Below, piece by piece: positions 1 to 8,888 of a stretch of 64,000 nucleotides of DNA. The notes under the pieces are model-generated. The model saw nothing but the letters and a program-made list of their open reading frames with translations, ran no database searches and was not told the DNA's origin. The position numbers and the translations under genes are program-made. This stretch comes from an uncultured Clostridiaceae bacterium. GTDB taxonomy: Bacteria > Bacillota > Clostridia > TANB77 > CAG-508. The stretch spans positions 1 through 64,000 of the forward strand of contig CANRSN010000001.1 in assembly GCA_947642455.1 (NCBI GenBank). The letters are read 5' to 3'. Position 1 is the stretch's first letter, and every line of letters starts with the position of its first letter.

Positions 1-580
1 CATCTATATCATTTACTACCATCATAATTGCTTCTCTTAAATATTGATAACCTTTTATATGAGCTGGTACACCTACTTCATGTATAATATTTGTAACTAA
101 TGCTTCCAAATTTTCTTGATCCTTTTTAGCTTCTGGAGCTAATTCAATATATTGAGGTTTAATTTCTCTAGTAGAAAAATTCCCTCTAAAACTACCTGGT
201 TGATAAAACTTCAATTCTCTTATTCTCTTTACAAGTACACTAATATCAAATGGTTTTACAATGTAATATTCTGCACCAAGACTTACTGCCTTTTGAGTTA
301 TTTTATCTTGCCCTACTGCTGATAACATTATACATAAAGGCTTTTTCTCCAACTCTGCATATTGTAACTTTTCTAGTACACCTAATCCATCTAAATGAGG
401 CATTATAACATCTAGTAATACTACATCTGGTTTATGCTCTAAGACTGCATCATAAGCCTCATTACCATCTTTGGCAACATAAACTACTTCCATCTCCTCT
501 TCTTGTTGTAAATAACCATTTAATGTCATTGCAAAATCACTATTATCATCTGCAATTAAAATTTTAATCTTGTCTTTCAC
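1..580 (-). CDS. spo0A: Sporulation master regulator Spo0A (3' end outside window)
   Basis: This is the response regulator that, once phosphorylated by the phosphorelay, switches cells into sporulation. The N-terminal receiver domain shows the acidic pocket (IADDNSDF), the phospho-acceptor Asp in [13 protein letters not shown] and the conserved Lys in IVKPFD. After a linker, the start of the Spo0A-specific DNA-binding domain is visible ([20 protein letters not shown]). About 193 codons are present and the recognition helix lies beyond position 1. The start is a GTG at 578-580 preceded by a GGAGG site, so an ATG-only search would miss it. A sigma-A-like promoter lies just upstream. The Spo0A assignment is firm because the C-terminal domain is diagnostic. 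Confidence 0.95.
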   Translation of the reverse strand, partial: MKDKIKILIADDNSDFAMTLNGYLQQEEEMEVVYVAKDGNEAYDAVLEHKPDVVLLDVIMPHLDGLGVLEKLQYAELEKKPLCIMLSAVGQDKITQKAVSLGAEYYIVKPFDISVLVKRIRELKFYQPGSFRGNFSTREIKPQYIELAPEAKKDQENLEALVTNIIHEVGVPAHIKGYQYLREAIMMVVNDID

Positions 581-630
581 TTTTGTTTCCTCCCATTTCT
601 TTTTTTGTAAATTTTTTACATTACTATTGC

Positions 631-659
631 ATTATATTATCTTTTAACATTTTTTGCAA
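631..659 (-). promoter_or_regulatory. Sigma-A-like promoter of spo0A
   Basis: On the minus strand a -35 TTGCAA (654-659) is followed by a 17-base spacer and a -10 TATAAT (631-636), about 50 bases before the GTG start. No convincing 0A box (TGTCGAA) was found nearby. Confidence 0.6.
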
Positions 660-706
660 TAGTTTTCTGGAAATTTTTTCAAGTTTTGACATTTAACATT
701 CATATT

Positions 707-1330
707 TCAATGTTTTTTTATATTTTTCTGTTTTATAACTCTATAATTATATATTTTAAAATTCAAATTTTGAATATTTAATAGTAATTTTTGTTTTTCT
801 TCTTCATTCACCTCAATTATACATTTTACCTGTTCGTCATATTCTACTTTAATTACATTAATATCATTTTTACTACAATAATAATTAAATTTTTCAATAT
901 CAGCATATGAAATTACAACTTCAAATTCCATGCCAAGCTGCTCAACTACAAAAGTTGCCTGTTCTATAGCTTTTAAAGTAGCTTCAGAATATGCTTTTAC
1001 CAACCCTCCTGTACCTAATAGAATCCCTCCAAAATATCTAGTAACAACTACTAATACATTTGTTAATTCATTTTTATTTATAATATTTAAAATTGGTCCT
1101 CCCGCTGTTCCACTTGGTTCTCCATCATCAGATGACCTATTTATTATACCTTCTTGTGTCATTATACTAAAGGCATAACAATTATGCCTTGCATCATAAT
1201 ACTTTTTTCTTATCTCTTTTAACCTTTGCTCCGCTTCTTCTACAGTTTGCACATAAATTATATTTGCTATAAATTTAGATTTCTTTTGAACTATCTCTGC
1301 ATAAACATTCTCCATTATTGTTTTTAGCAT
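707..1330 (-). CDS. YigZ/IMPACT family protein
   Basis: This is a UPF0029/IMPACT-family protein, a cytosolic fold related to an RNase PH/EF-G-like domain whose bacterial role is poorly defined. The family signature is clear: KKSKFIANI near the N-terminus, DARHNCYAF, then SSDDGEPSGTAGGPIL and VTRYFGGILLGTGGLVKAYS. A smaller C-terminal domain follows. A longer reading from a TTG at 1366 exists. The ATG at 1330 (MLKTIMENVY) is preferred because GAAAGGA sits 8 bases before it, giving about 207 residues, the usual size. It lies upstream of spo0A on the same strand. Confidence 0.88.
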   Translation of the reverse strand: MLKTIMENVYAEIVQKKSKFIANIIYVQTVEEAEQRLKEIRKKYYDARHNCYAFSIMTQEGIINRSSDDGEPSGTAGGPILNIINKNELTNVLVVVTRYFGGILLGTGGLVKAYSEATLKAIEQATFVVEQLGMEFEVVISYADIEKFNYYCSKNDINVIKVEYDEQVKCIIEVNEEEKQKLLLNIQNLNFKIYNYRVIKQKNIKKH

Positions 1331-1423
1331 ATTTAAAATCCTTTCATTACTGTTACATTCTTTCAAAACATGTATAAAATAAATTTAATACTTTTAATTA
1401 CTGTAAATTTTAATACTCTTTTT

Positions 1424-2749
1424 CTAATAATCACTAATTCCTGCTGTATAACCAGTTGAATATGCTATTTGTAAATTAAATCCACCAGTATAGGCATCTA
1501 CATCTATAACTTCTCCTGCAAAATATAATCCATCTACTAGTTTAGACTCCATCGTCTTTGGATTAATTTCTTTTATACTTATACCTCCTGCTGTAATTAT
1601 AGCATCATTAATTCCTCTAAAATCTTGTATAGTAATTTGTATACCTTTTAACAACTTTACTATAAATTGCCTTTCTTCTTTAGTTATACTATTTGCTTGT
1701 TTTCCTTCACTCAAATTAAGTAAATTAATTATAGGCATTATTAATTTTTGAGGCAATAATTCATTAAAACTATTTTTAACTTCTTTATTTTTAAACTTCT
1801 CTAAATCTCTTAATATCCTATTATTCAATTTTTCTTCAGATAAAGCTGGTTTTAAGTCTATTTGTAATATTATTTTTCCCTCTTTTAAAAGCATATGTAT
1901 ATTTTTATATCTTAAAAGATGTGCAGAAGCACTCAATATTGTTGGACCAGAAACTCCAAAATGAGTAAAAATCATCTCTCCAAAATCTTCATATATAATT
2001 TTGTTTTTTTCAATATCTTTAAATTGTATTTTCACATTTTTCAAGCTTAAACCTTGTACTTCTTTACATAATGCTAATGAATTTTTATATTTTGTATTTT
2101 TTATGATATCAATATTGTTATTGCTATTTGCAGCTAAAGGCACTAATGAAGGCTCTATTGGTGTTACAGTATGACCAAGCCTTTTTACCATTTCATATCC
2201 ATCGCCAGTTGAACCTGTTGCACAATAGCTTTTTCCTCCTGTAGCCAAAATTACTTTATCTGCTTTGACAAAATTACCATTTTCAAGTTTTATGCCTATT
2301 ACTTTACTTAATTTTTTATTTATATTATTCTGCTCTTTTTCTACTTCAATAGACTCAACTTTTGAATTTATATTTACTTTAATATTTAATTCTTTTAATT
2401 TACTTTTAAAAGCATTTAGTACATCTATAGATTTGTCACTACATGGAAAAATTCTATTGCCCCTTTCTTCTTTTACATAAACATTTTGCTCTTTTAAAAA
2501 ATTTATAATATCTTCATTTGTGTAATTTTGAAAACTACTATATAAAAATTTCCCATTACCAGGAACATTTTTTATAAACTCTTCCATTGGTAAACTACTT
2601 GTTATATTACATCTTCCTTTTCCTGTTATAAGTAGCTTTCTCCCACAACTATTCATTTTTTCAAAAATCTCTACTTCATTACCCATTTGCTTTGATGCTA
2701 TAGCGGCCATCATTCCAGCTGGTCCTCCACCAATTACTATTACTTTCAA
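1424..2749 (-). CDS. HI0933/YhiN-type FAD-dependent oxidoreductase
   Basis: This 441-residue flavoprotein belongs to the HI0933/aminoacetone-oxidase-like family, whose physiological substrate is uncertain. It opens with a Rossmann dinucleotide motif (VIVIGGGPAGMMAA) and an acidic residue at the end of strand 2 (EIFEK). GRKLLITGKGRCNIT is the family signature. A second FAD contact is VILATGGKSYCATGSTGDGY, and the C-terminal motif GLYFAGEVIDVDAYTGGFNL closes the FAD site. The start is TTG, with GGGGAGAG six bases upstream. It is followed after about 90 bases by yigZ, so the two may be co-transcribed. Confidence 0.9.
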   Translation of the reverse strand: MKVIVIGGGPAGMMAAIASKQMGNEVEIFEKMNSCGRKLLITGKGRCNITSSLPMEEFIKNVPGNGKFLYSSFQNYTNEDIINFLKEQNVYVKEERGNRIFPCSDKSIDVLNAFKSKLKELNIKVNINSKVESIEVEKEQNNINKKLSKVIGIKLENGNFVKADKVILATGGKSYCATGSTGDGYEMVKRLGHTVTPIEPSLVPLAANSNNNIDIIKNTKYKNSLALCKEVQGLSLKNVKIQFKDIEKNKIIYEDFGEMIFTHFGVSGPTILSASAHLLRYKNIHMLLKEGKIILQIDLKPALSEEKLNNRILRDLEKFKNKEVKNSFNELLPQKLIMPIINLLNLSEGKQANSITKEERQFIVKLLKGIQITIQDFRGINDAIITAGGISIKEINPKTMESKLVDGLYFAGEVIDVDAYTGGFNLQIAYSTGYTAGISDY

Positions 2750-2821
2750 TTAATTCTCTCCCCATACAATATTTTAATTTTTTTCTATATAATTTTTAAT
2801 ATAACTTTATTATGTACTACC

Positions 2822-2880
2822 ATTTTGTAACAATTCAGAGATAATTAAACTTTATATTTGCTATATTATTAATATATATT
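2822..2880. repeat. Degenerate half copy of the family-1 palindromic repeat
   Basis: The stretch (GTAACAATTCAGAG, then a TTTATATTTGCTATATTATTAATAT-like run in two parts) resembles the left arm of copies at 17629 and 33667, but no core or right arm follows. The stop codon of the adjacent PLP-enzyme gene falls inside it. The match is imperfect. Confidence 0.4.
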
Positions 2881-4113
2881 TTGAATTGCCTTTAATACTC
2901 CAATTTTTCCATATTCATAAGTTAATCCCCCTTGCATAAAAGCTACATAAGGTGGTCTAATTGGTCCATCACATGAAAGTTCTATAGAAGACCCTTGTGT
3001 AAATGCACCTGCTGCCATAATAACTTGATCTGTATATCCAGGCATGTCCCATGGTTCTGGAATAGAATTAGAATCTATTGGAGAACCCATTTGAATACCT
3101 TGACAATATTTTATCAATTTTTCTTTATCTTCAAATATTATAGTTTGAACAATATCTGCTCTGTTTTCGTTAAATAAAGGCTCTGTCCTATATCCTAACT
3201 TTTCTAACATCTTACTTGCAAATACTGCTGTTTTTAAACTAGCTTTTACTACACTTGGGGCTAAAAATAGCCCTTGTAATATTGACTTATTTATACCTAA
3301 AGTTGGACCTACTTCTTTACCTTCTCCAGGTACTGTTAGCCTTTGCCCTGCAAGTTCAACTAAGTCTTTTCTTCCTGCTATATATGCTCCATTAGGAGCT
3401 ATTCCTCCTCCTAAATTTTTAATAAGTGAACCTACTATTACATCTGCCCCTACTTCTAAAGGCTCTTTTTCTCCAACAAATTCGCAATAACAATTGTCTA
3501 TCATTATAATTACTTCTTTATCTATTTTTCTTATAAATTTTATTACATTCTCTACTTGATCTATTGTAATACTTTTTCTGGTACTATATCCTTTAGAACG
3601 TTGAATTTCTACTAGCTTAATTTTCTTACTTTTTAAAACCTTTTCTATATTTTTATAATCAAAATCATTGTCTATTAAATCTATTTTCTCAAAATTAACA
3701 CCAAAAGATTTTAATGAGCTTGAATTCTCTTTTATCCCTATAACTTCATCTAATGTGTCATATGGCTTTCCTGTAATACTAAGCATGGTGTCTGATGGTC
3801 TTAAAAACGCAAATAGTGCAACCGTTAAAGCATGTGTTCCAGATATGAATTGACTTCTTACCAAACTATCCTCTGCACTTAATACCTGTGAAAAAACTTT
3901 TTCTATTGTGTCTCTTCCTACATCTCCATATCCATATCCTGTTGTACTTCCAAAGTGCATATCTGATATATTATTATCTTGAAAAGCCTTCAATACCTTT
4001 AAACTATTATATTCACATATTTTATCTATTTTACTAAAAACATCTTTTACTTCTTCTTCTACTTTTGCTGATAACTCTATTAAATTTTCATTTATTCCAA
4101 AATTCTTATACAT
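2869..4113 (-). CDS. Methionine gamma-lyase/aluminium-resistance family PLP enzyme
   Basis: This 414-residue fold-type I PLP-dependent enzyme belongs to the family annotated as methionine gamma-lyase family or aluminium resistance protein (YnbB-like). Its Cys/Met-metabolism-like reaction is not experimentally settled. Visible landmarks are FGSTTGYGYGDVGRDTIE near residue 60, SGTHALTVALFAFLRPSD (PLP phosphate region), IMIDNCYCEFVGEKEP (Asp that contacts the PLP ring) and GSLIKNLGGGIAPNGAYI with the probable Schiff-base Lys. Length is normal for the family. The start has AGGAGGAAG upstream. Its last codons and stop lie in what looks like a half copy of the dispersed repeat. Confidence 0.85.
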   Translation of the reverse strand: MYKNFGINENLIELSAKVEEEVKDVFSKIDKICEYNSLKVLKAFQDNNISDMHFGSTTGYGYGDVGRDTIEKVFSQVLSAEDSLVRSQFISGTHALTVALFAFLRPSDTMLSITGKPYDTLDEVIGIKENSSSLKSFGVNFEKIDLIDNDFDYKNIEKVLKSKKIKLVEIQRSKGYSTRKSITIDQVENVIKFIRKIDKEVIIMIDNCYCEFVGEKEPLEVGADVIVGSLIKNLGGGIAPNGAYIAGRKDLVELAGQRLTVPGEGKEVGPTLGINKSILQGLFLAPSVVKASLKTAVFASKMLEKLGYRTEPLFNENRADIVQTIIFEDKEKLIKYCQGIQMGSPIDSNSIPEPWDMPGYTDQVIMAAGAFTQGSSIELSCDGPIRPPYVAFMQGGLTYEYGKIGVLKAIQNIY

Positions 4114-4140
4114 TTTTTACTTCCTCCTATATTATTTACT

Positions 4141-4355
4141 TTCTTGTATAGGAAAATCGAAAATTTTGCCTATACAAGAGCAAATTGTAGAACAAATCGG
4201 AAAGCCTTTAAATTGGCATAACTTTAGCTTTTCTCTTTGGCTTTCCGTAAATTTGTTCTGTGCCAAATTTTTTTTAAATTTGTGCTCAATGTTTGCGAAG
4301 CTTTTTATACAATAGGAAAAGTCAGTATGACTTCCCTATTGTATAAAAAGATTTC
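4141..4355 (+). repeat. Three-hairpin modular repeat (family 2), intact copy
   Basis: Order: a hairpin CTTGTATAGG.../...CCTATACAAG (about 4143-4180); hairpin 1 opening GAACAAAT and closing TTTGTTC, with inner arms CGGAAAGCC/GGCTTTCCG; hairpin 2 AAATTT.../...AAATTT; linker CAATGTTTGCGAAGCTTTT; and hairpin 3 ATACAATAGGAAA.../...CCTATTGTAT. The unit at 43523-43683 is nearly identical. It fills the gap between two minus-strand genes. Confidence 0.8.
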
Positions 4356-4390
4356 TAAAACATTGTAAAATATTTTAGAAATCCAAAATC

Positions 4391-6142
4391 TTAAATTTCA
4401 TCAGTATAATATTCAAATCCATAACCAAAATTTAACTTACAATATTTATTAACAAATTCAGGTTCTACCCAGTCTATTTTTTCATATTTAGGCTCTACTA
4501 TAACATTGCCATCTCTATCTACTACGCCCCATTTTTGATCTAGTCTAATACCAGCAAAACCATATTCATTAAATTCTGTTACCATATCATATTTATTTTC
4601 TACAATTACATTATCATTATTGTCAACAAAACCCCATTTTCCATCTTTTGACTTTGCAAATAATTTATTACTTTTATATATTTCTTTATTAGATAATTCT
4701 TTTCCTTCTTTATCAAAATACTTTCTGTCATTATCTGATACAATTTTTATATAATCGTCCTCAGAATATACTGTTGCATCTGATACTGTATATATTTTTT
4801 TCATATTTTTATTATAAAAATCTATAATTTTTGTATCTGTATTAATTGCCTGTAATACATTAGTATTTTTTACTTTTTGTATTACAGAATAATTAAACCC
4901 TATCTTTTCTTCTCCAAGATTATTTAATACTCCAACCTTTTCATCTTCTGTAACAATGAAATAATCGTCAAATGCGTGTTCTATATATTGATATTTATTC
5001 TTAACTGTTTCTATATTATTTGAATAGACTATTCCATATTTTTCATTTTTTATTGTAATTTTAAACTGCTTATCTTCAGTTTCAATTATCGCAGAATATT
5101 CAGTGTTTTCAATTTTCTCTCCTTTTGCAGTATATATATAAGTTTCTTCTCCCTTTTTTACATTTATATTTTCACTTATAAACCATATATCATCATATTC
5201 TATTGGTAATATGCTATTTCCACTAATATCAATAACACCATATTTTAAGGCCTTTTTTATTGCAAATACTTGATTTTTTCTATTATATTCTATTTCTTCA
5301 TTTTGACATTCTACTATTATATCTTTATTTTTTGTTAATCCTGCTTGTCCATTTTTTTCTACCATCAGATATACATTATTGTCATCAATAATCTCTGTAA
5401 CTCTTTGTATTGAATTATATATTGGTTCTAATACCTTTTCACCCTTTGAATTTATATATCCATATCTATATCCTTCATTTGTTCTATTACAAACAACAAA
5501 ACCAACTGCTTTATATTTAGTTTCTTCATTATAATAACCATCTGCTGCTATTGAATAATATTCAGGTTTTATTATTTCTTTTCCTTTTATATTTATTAGT
5601 CCTACTTTGTCATTTTGCTTTACTATTAAACAACCTTCCTTATAAGATAAACTTTCTATAGAATCATATTTTGCAGCTGTTATTTCATTTCCTGAAAAAT
5701 CTATTAAACCATATTTGCCATCTTTCTTATATTGTAATACACTTTTTTCAAATGGTACTTCTGTTGTAAACTCTTTAAATATTAATGGTAATACTTGTTC
5801 ATATTTTTTAAATAATTGCTCATTTTTATCATTTAATACTTTTGTCTTTTGTTCATCTTCATAACATATAAATATTGGTTTTGATGGGTTTGGTATATTT
5901 ATTTGCTCATATTGTGGTTGTATTAGTGTATTTCCATTTCTATCTATTATTCCATATTTACCATTTTCATATAATTTTAAATACTTATACTCTCCTACTT
6001 GCTCTATTTCATAATCTATATTGTTCTGTGCTACAAACATAATAGCCACTACTATAATAGCTATTAATGCAATTATAGGTATTATAATATATAACTTATT
6101 AATTTTTTTACTTGCCTTTTTGTTATGTTCCTTTTTCTTCAT
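4391..6142 (-). CDS. WG-repeat membrane-anchored protein
   Basis: This is a protein of about 583 residues with one N-terminal membrane segment (YIIIPIIALIAIIVVAIMFV) after a lysine-rich start, so most of it is probably extracytoplasmic. The rest is built from WG/KWGYID-type repeats of about 35-60 residues, recognisable as GKYGIIDRNGNTLIQPQYE, GKYGLIDFSGNEITAAKYD, KVGLINIKGKEIIKPEYY, GKWGFVDNNDNVIVENKYD and KWGVVDRDGNVIVEPKYE. Such repeats are known as likely beta-rich interaction modules; no enzyme activity is visible. A TTG three codons upstream is possible, but the ATG at 6142 has AGGAG at better spacing. The CNNM-type gene lies 26 bases upstream, suggesting co-transcription. Confidence 0.85.
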   Translation of the reverse strand: MKKKEHNKKASKKINKLYIIIPIIALIAIIVVAIMFVAQNNIDYEIEQVGEYKYLKLYENGKYGIIDRNGNTLIQPQYEQINIPNPSKPIFICYEDEQKTKVLNDKNEQLFKKYEQVLPLIFKEFTTEVPFEKSVLQYKKDGKYGLIDFSGNEITAAKYDSIESLSYKEGCLIVKQNDKVGLINIKGKEIIKPEYYSIAADGYYNEETKYKAVGFVVCNRTNEGYRYGYINSKGEKVLEPIYNSIQRVTEIIDDNNVYLMVEKNGQAGLTKNKDIIVECQNEEIEYNRKNQVFAIKKALKYGVIDISGNSILPIEYDDIWFISENINVKKGEETYIYTAKGEKIENTEYSAIIETEDKQFKITIKNEKYGIVYSNNIETVKNKYQYIEHAFDDYFIVTEDEKVGVLNNLGEEKIGFNYSVIQKVKNTNVLQAINTDTKIIDFYNKNMKKIYTVSDATVYSEDDYIKIVSDNDRKYFDKEGKELSNKEIYKSNKLFAKSKDGKWGFVDNNDNVIVENKYDMVTEFNEYGFAGIRLDQKWGVVDRDGNVIVEPKYEKIDWVEPEFVNKYCKLNFGYGFEYYTDEI

Positions 6143-6168
6143 ATTCTCCAACTCCTATTATATTATTT

Positions 6169-7455
6169 CTAAGATTTACAAGCCTTTACCCAAACAATTC
6201 TCTTATCTGTATATTCTTCTATTTTGTATACAATTTTTTCAGTTTCTATTACAGGTTTTTCGTCATCTTCTGGTACTCTTCCTAATAATTCTAATAAATA
6301 ACCTGACAAAGTTTCATATTCTCCCTCTGGAATTTCAACTTCTAATAGTTTTCTTAATTCTGTTATAGATAATGACCCATTTATCATATACGTATTTTCA
6401 TCTATTTTTTCATAATCATTTTCAACTTCATCATATTCATCAAATATATTTCCTACTATTTCTTCTAATATATCTTCCATTGTTACAAGTCCTGCTGTTC
6501 CACCATATTCATCTATAACTATTGCCATTTGTTGCTTATTTGTTTGTAAATCTTTAAATAGTTCATTAATTGGCTTTGTTTCTGATACAAAAAATGCCTC
6601 TTTAATTATATTTTTTATTTCTATATTTTCATTTTTTGAAATATATTTTAATAAATCTTTTATAAATACAATTCCTCTTATATCGTCTATTGTGTCCTCA
6701 TATACTGGTATTCTACTATATTTGTATTCATCTATCTGATTTATTAAATCATATATATTTGAATTTATTTCTACTGCGTAAATGTCTGTTCTATGTGTCA
6801 TTACTTCTGATGCTGTTATATCATTAAATTCAAATATGTTATTTATCATTTCCTTTTCTTCTAGCTCTATTGTTCCTTTTTCTTCACCCTCATCAATCAT
6901 CATCTTTATTTCTTCTTCTGTTACAATTTCTTCATCATCTTCTGATATTCCAAAAAGTTTTGTTATTATGTTTGTAGTTACTGTCAATATTTTTACAAAA
7001 GGTGCTGTTATTACTGATATTACTCTGATTATTCCTATTGTTGCATATGAAATTTTTTCGTAATATTTCATGGCTAGCCTTTTAGGAACTAATTCTCCAA
7101 AAACAAGTGTAAAAAATGATAATATCATTGTTATTATTACTATTGATATCCCTCTAAATATTTCTATACTTATACTTGGAAATATATTATTTAATGCTGG
7201 TGCCAATATGTCTGCAAATGCATCTGATGCAAAAGCACTAGATAAAAAACCCGCTAGTGTTATTCCTATTTGTATTGTTGCTAAAAATTTACTTGGATTT
7301 TTTAACATTTTCTCTATCTGTTTTGCCCTTTTATTCCCCTCTCTTGCCTTCTTTTCTATTTTTGCATCATTTAATGATATAAAAGCTATCTCTGTAGCTG
7401 CAAAATACGCATTTAATAAAATAAGTATTAATAAAACTATTAATTGTGAAAACAT
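6169..7455 (-). CDS. CNNM/CBS-domain membrane protein (hemolysin/CorC family)
   Basis: This 428-residue DUF21-CBS-CBS-CorC protein belongs to the group linked to Mg2+/Co2+ efflux; older 'hemolysin' names are not supported by function. Residues 1-180 form the DUF21 membrane domain with several hydrophobic segments and the family's GFLSSAFASDAFADILAP and GELVPKRLAMKY motifs. Two CBS domains follow (MTHRTDIYAVEI and KPINELFKDLQTNKQQMAIV, with DEYGGTAGLVTMEDILEEIV). A C-terminal CorC/HlyC domain completes it (MINGSLSITELRKLLEVEI). All expected domains are present. It precedes the WG-repeat gene by 26 bases. Confidence 0.92.
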   Translation of the reverse strand: MFSQLIVLLILILLNAYFAATEIAFISLNDAKIEKKAREGNKRAKQIEKMLKNPSKFLATIQIGITLAGFLSSAFASDAFADILAPALNNIFPSISIEIFRGISIVIITMILSFFTLVFGELVPKRLAMKYYEKISYATIGIIRVISVITAPFVKILTVTTNIITKLFGISEDDEEIVTEEEIKMMIDEGEEKGTIELEEKEMINNIFEFNDITASEVMTHRTDIYAVEINSNIYDLINQIDEYKYSRIPVYEDTIDDIRGIVFIKDLLKYISKNENIEIKNIIKEAFFVSETKPINELFKDLQTNKQQMAIVIDEYGGTAGLVTMEDILEEIVGNIFDEYDEVENDYEKIDENTYMINGSLSITELRKLLEVEIPEGEYETLSGYLLELLGRVPEDDEKPVIETEKIVYKIEEYTDKRIVWVKACKS

Positions 7456-7569
7456 TTATTGCTCACTCTTCCTCTCTTTTATTCTATTATCTTATTTATA
7501 ACCAATTTTATAGCTTTTATTATATATTTAATAAATGTTATATGTCAATTATATTATTAAATTTCCACT

Positions 7570-7784
7570 AAAAAGAGTTCAATTTGTTACAATTGATAGA
7601 TATTAATTATCTATATAGGCAATATAATATTTATTTTCTGGAGTTTTGCTTAAGGGAAGTTCCCTCAGCGGACATGACCCAGAGCTACCCATAAAGCCAG
7701 TAAAAAATTTCGATAAAATAAATATTATATTACTTATTAGCTTCTAATTTCAAATTATGAATTGAAAGAAATTGTACTTTTTTG
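7570..7784 (+). repeat. Family-1 core-bearing palindromic repeat, copy A
   Basis: Left arm AAAAAGAGTTCAATTTG through GGCAATATAATATTTATTTT; core 7639-7714 with GTTTTGC, GGGAAGTTCCC, GACATGACCCAGAGC and AAGCCAGTAAAAAA; right arm AATAAATATTATATT through AAATTGTACTTTTTT. It fills most of the 417-base gap between the SipW cluster and the CNNM gene. I see no gene in that gap. Confidence 0.9.
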
Positions 7785-7872
7785 CTTTTAAATTTTTATT
7801 TTTCAACAATCTTTTTCCTAGTATATAAACAAAAAGAAGCATTCTCACTGCTTGCTATTTTTGCTATTTGTT

Positions 7873-8379
7873 TTAGATTTTTTGAATAGAATGTATTTTT
7901 ATTTCTATATTATCCTTTATATTTTCTAAGTTTGAAGAGTTATATATTATATTTAATCTATATTTATGTACTTCTTTATTTTCTTTTGAAATATTTATTA
8001 ATTTTGTTTTTTTACTTTCTAATTCTATCTTTTCATTTCCATTATACAATTCAAATAAAATTGTATTATTATCTGATATTATTTCTATATAGTATTGCAT
8101 TTTTACTTCATTTATATTATCATTTTCGTCATAATTTCTTACTTCAAATTCATATAATGTTTGTGGAGCAGTTGAAGTAATTATAAAACTTTCTTCTCCT
8201 CTTAATTCTATTACTGGTTTGGCAATATTCCCAAATATTTTGCCATTTACTACTGTTATATATTTAGCAAAACTAAATGATACTATAAATGTTGTAAATA
8301 AGATTACTAAAAATATTATTACTATTAAAAAGTCTTTACTCTTTTTTCTTTTATTTATTTGTATAATTTTTTCTTTCAT
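7873..8379 (-). CDS. Small TasA-like secreted protein of the SipW operon
   Basis: This 168-residue protein has a basic N-terminus and one hydrophobic segment (residues 17-37, DFLIVIIFLVILFTTFIVSF), then AKYITVVNGKIFGNIAKP. The same spaced pattern, (S/A)KYIT-x-V-x-GK-x(4)-IA, occurs after the membrane segment of the TasA-like protein three genes upstream, so the two look like members of one exported family. The remainder is predicted beta-rich with many acidic and lysine residues. No sorting signal or enzyme motif is visible. It is last in a four-gene operon, 26 bases after sipW. The TasA/camelysin relation is inferred from the shared N-terminal pattern and context. Confidence 0.65.
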   Translation of the reverse strand: MKEKIIQINKRKKSKDFLIVIIFLVILFTTFIVSFSFAKYITVVNGKIFGNIAKPVIELRGEESFIITSTAPQTLYEFEVRNYDENDNINEVKMQYYIEIISDNNTILFELYNGNEKIELESKKTKLINISKENKEVHKYRLNIIYNSSNLENIKDNIEIKIHSIQKI

Positions 8380-8405
8380 ATTTATTATATTCCTTCCTTA
8401 CTTCT

Positions 8406-8843
8406 TTAACAAAATATTAACACTATGATTAATAAAATAATAATTATTATTGGACTAAATTTCATTAAATAATTCATAAATTTAGAATGATGTATTACTT
8501 TTCCTTCTATGCTTTCTTTTGATACTTTTTCTTTATCTTTTATATTATTATTGTCTCCTTTTGTTATATAATCTTCTCCTTCTTTTTCTACAATTCTATG
8601 TGTTACTAAATATAAATTTTCTACATTGTAAGTTATGATGTCTCCTATTTCATATGTAGCTTGTCCTTTTATTACTACTGCCTCCCCTATTTGTATTTCT
8701 GGCTCCATACTACCTGTTGAAATTGTTAATATGCTAATATCAAATATCTTAAAAAGAGGGGATTTACTATTTAGCTTAATATAAAACATTACTATTATTA
8801 CTATAATTGTAATTATTGCAAATACAACTTTCTTCTTGTTCAC
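8406..8843 (-). CDS. sipW: SipW-type signal peptidase I
   Basis: This 145-residue membrane signal peptidase belongs to the ER/SipW subgroup, which uses a Ser-His rather than a Ser-Lys pair and in Bacillus processes TasA and TapA. A membrane segment (7-21) is followed by STGSMEPEIQIGE with the catalytic Ser45, then YLVTHRIV with His82, and YITKGDNNNIKD, the conserved Asp region. A second membrane helix lies at the C-terminus (131-144). The start is GTG with a strong GGAGGG upstream. It sits between two genes for TasA-like exported proteins, which are its likely substrates. The family assignment is firm; the substrates are inferred from position. Confidence 0.92.
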   Translation of the reverse strand: MNKKKVVFAIITIIVIIVMFYIKLNSKSPLFKIFDISILTISTGSMEPEIQIGEAVVIKGQATYEIGDIITYNVENLYLVTHRIVEKEGEDYITKGDNNNIKDKEKVSKESIEGKVIHHSKFMNYLMKFSPIIIIILLIIVLIFC

Positions 8844-8888
8844 AAAATCCCTCCTTTTTAACCTTTCTAACTTATATTACTATTGTTA

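Noticed and set aside
2869-4113. Naming the PLP enzyme as a true methionine gamma-lyase
   Set aside because: The family label is historical and the substrate is unproven; a specific gene symbol would overstate it.
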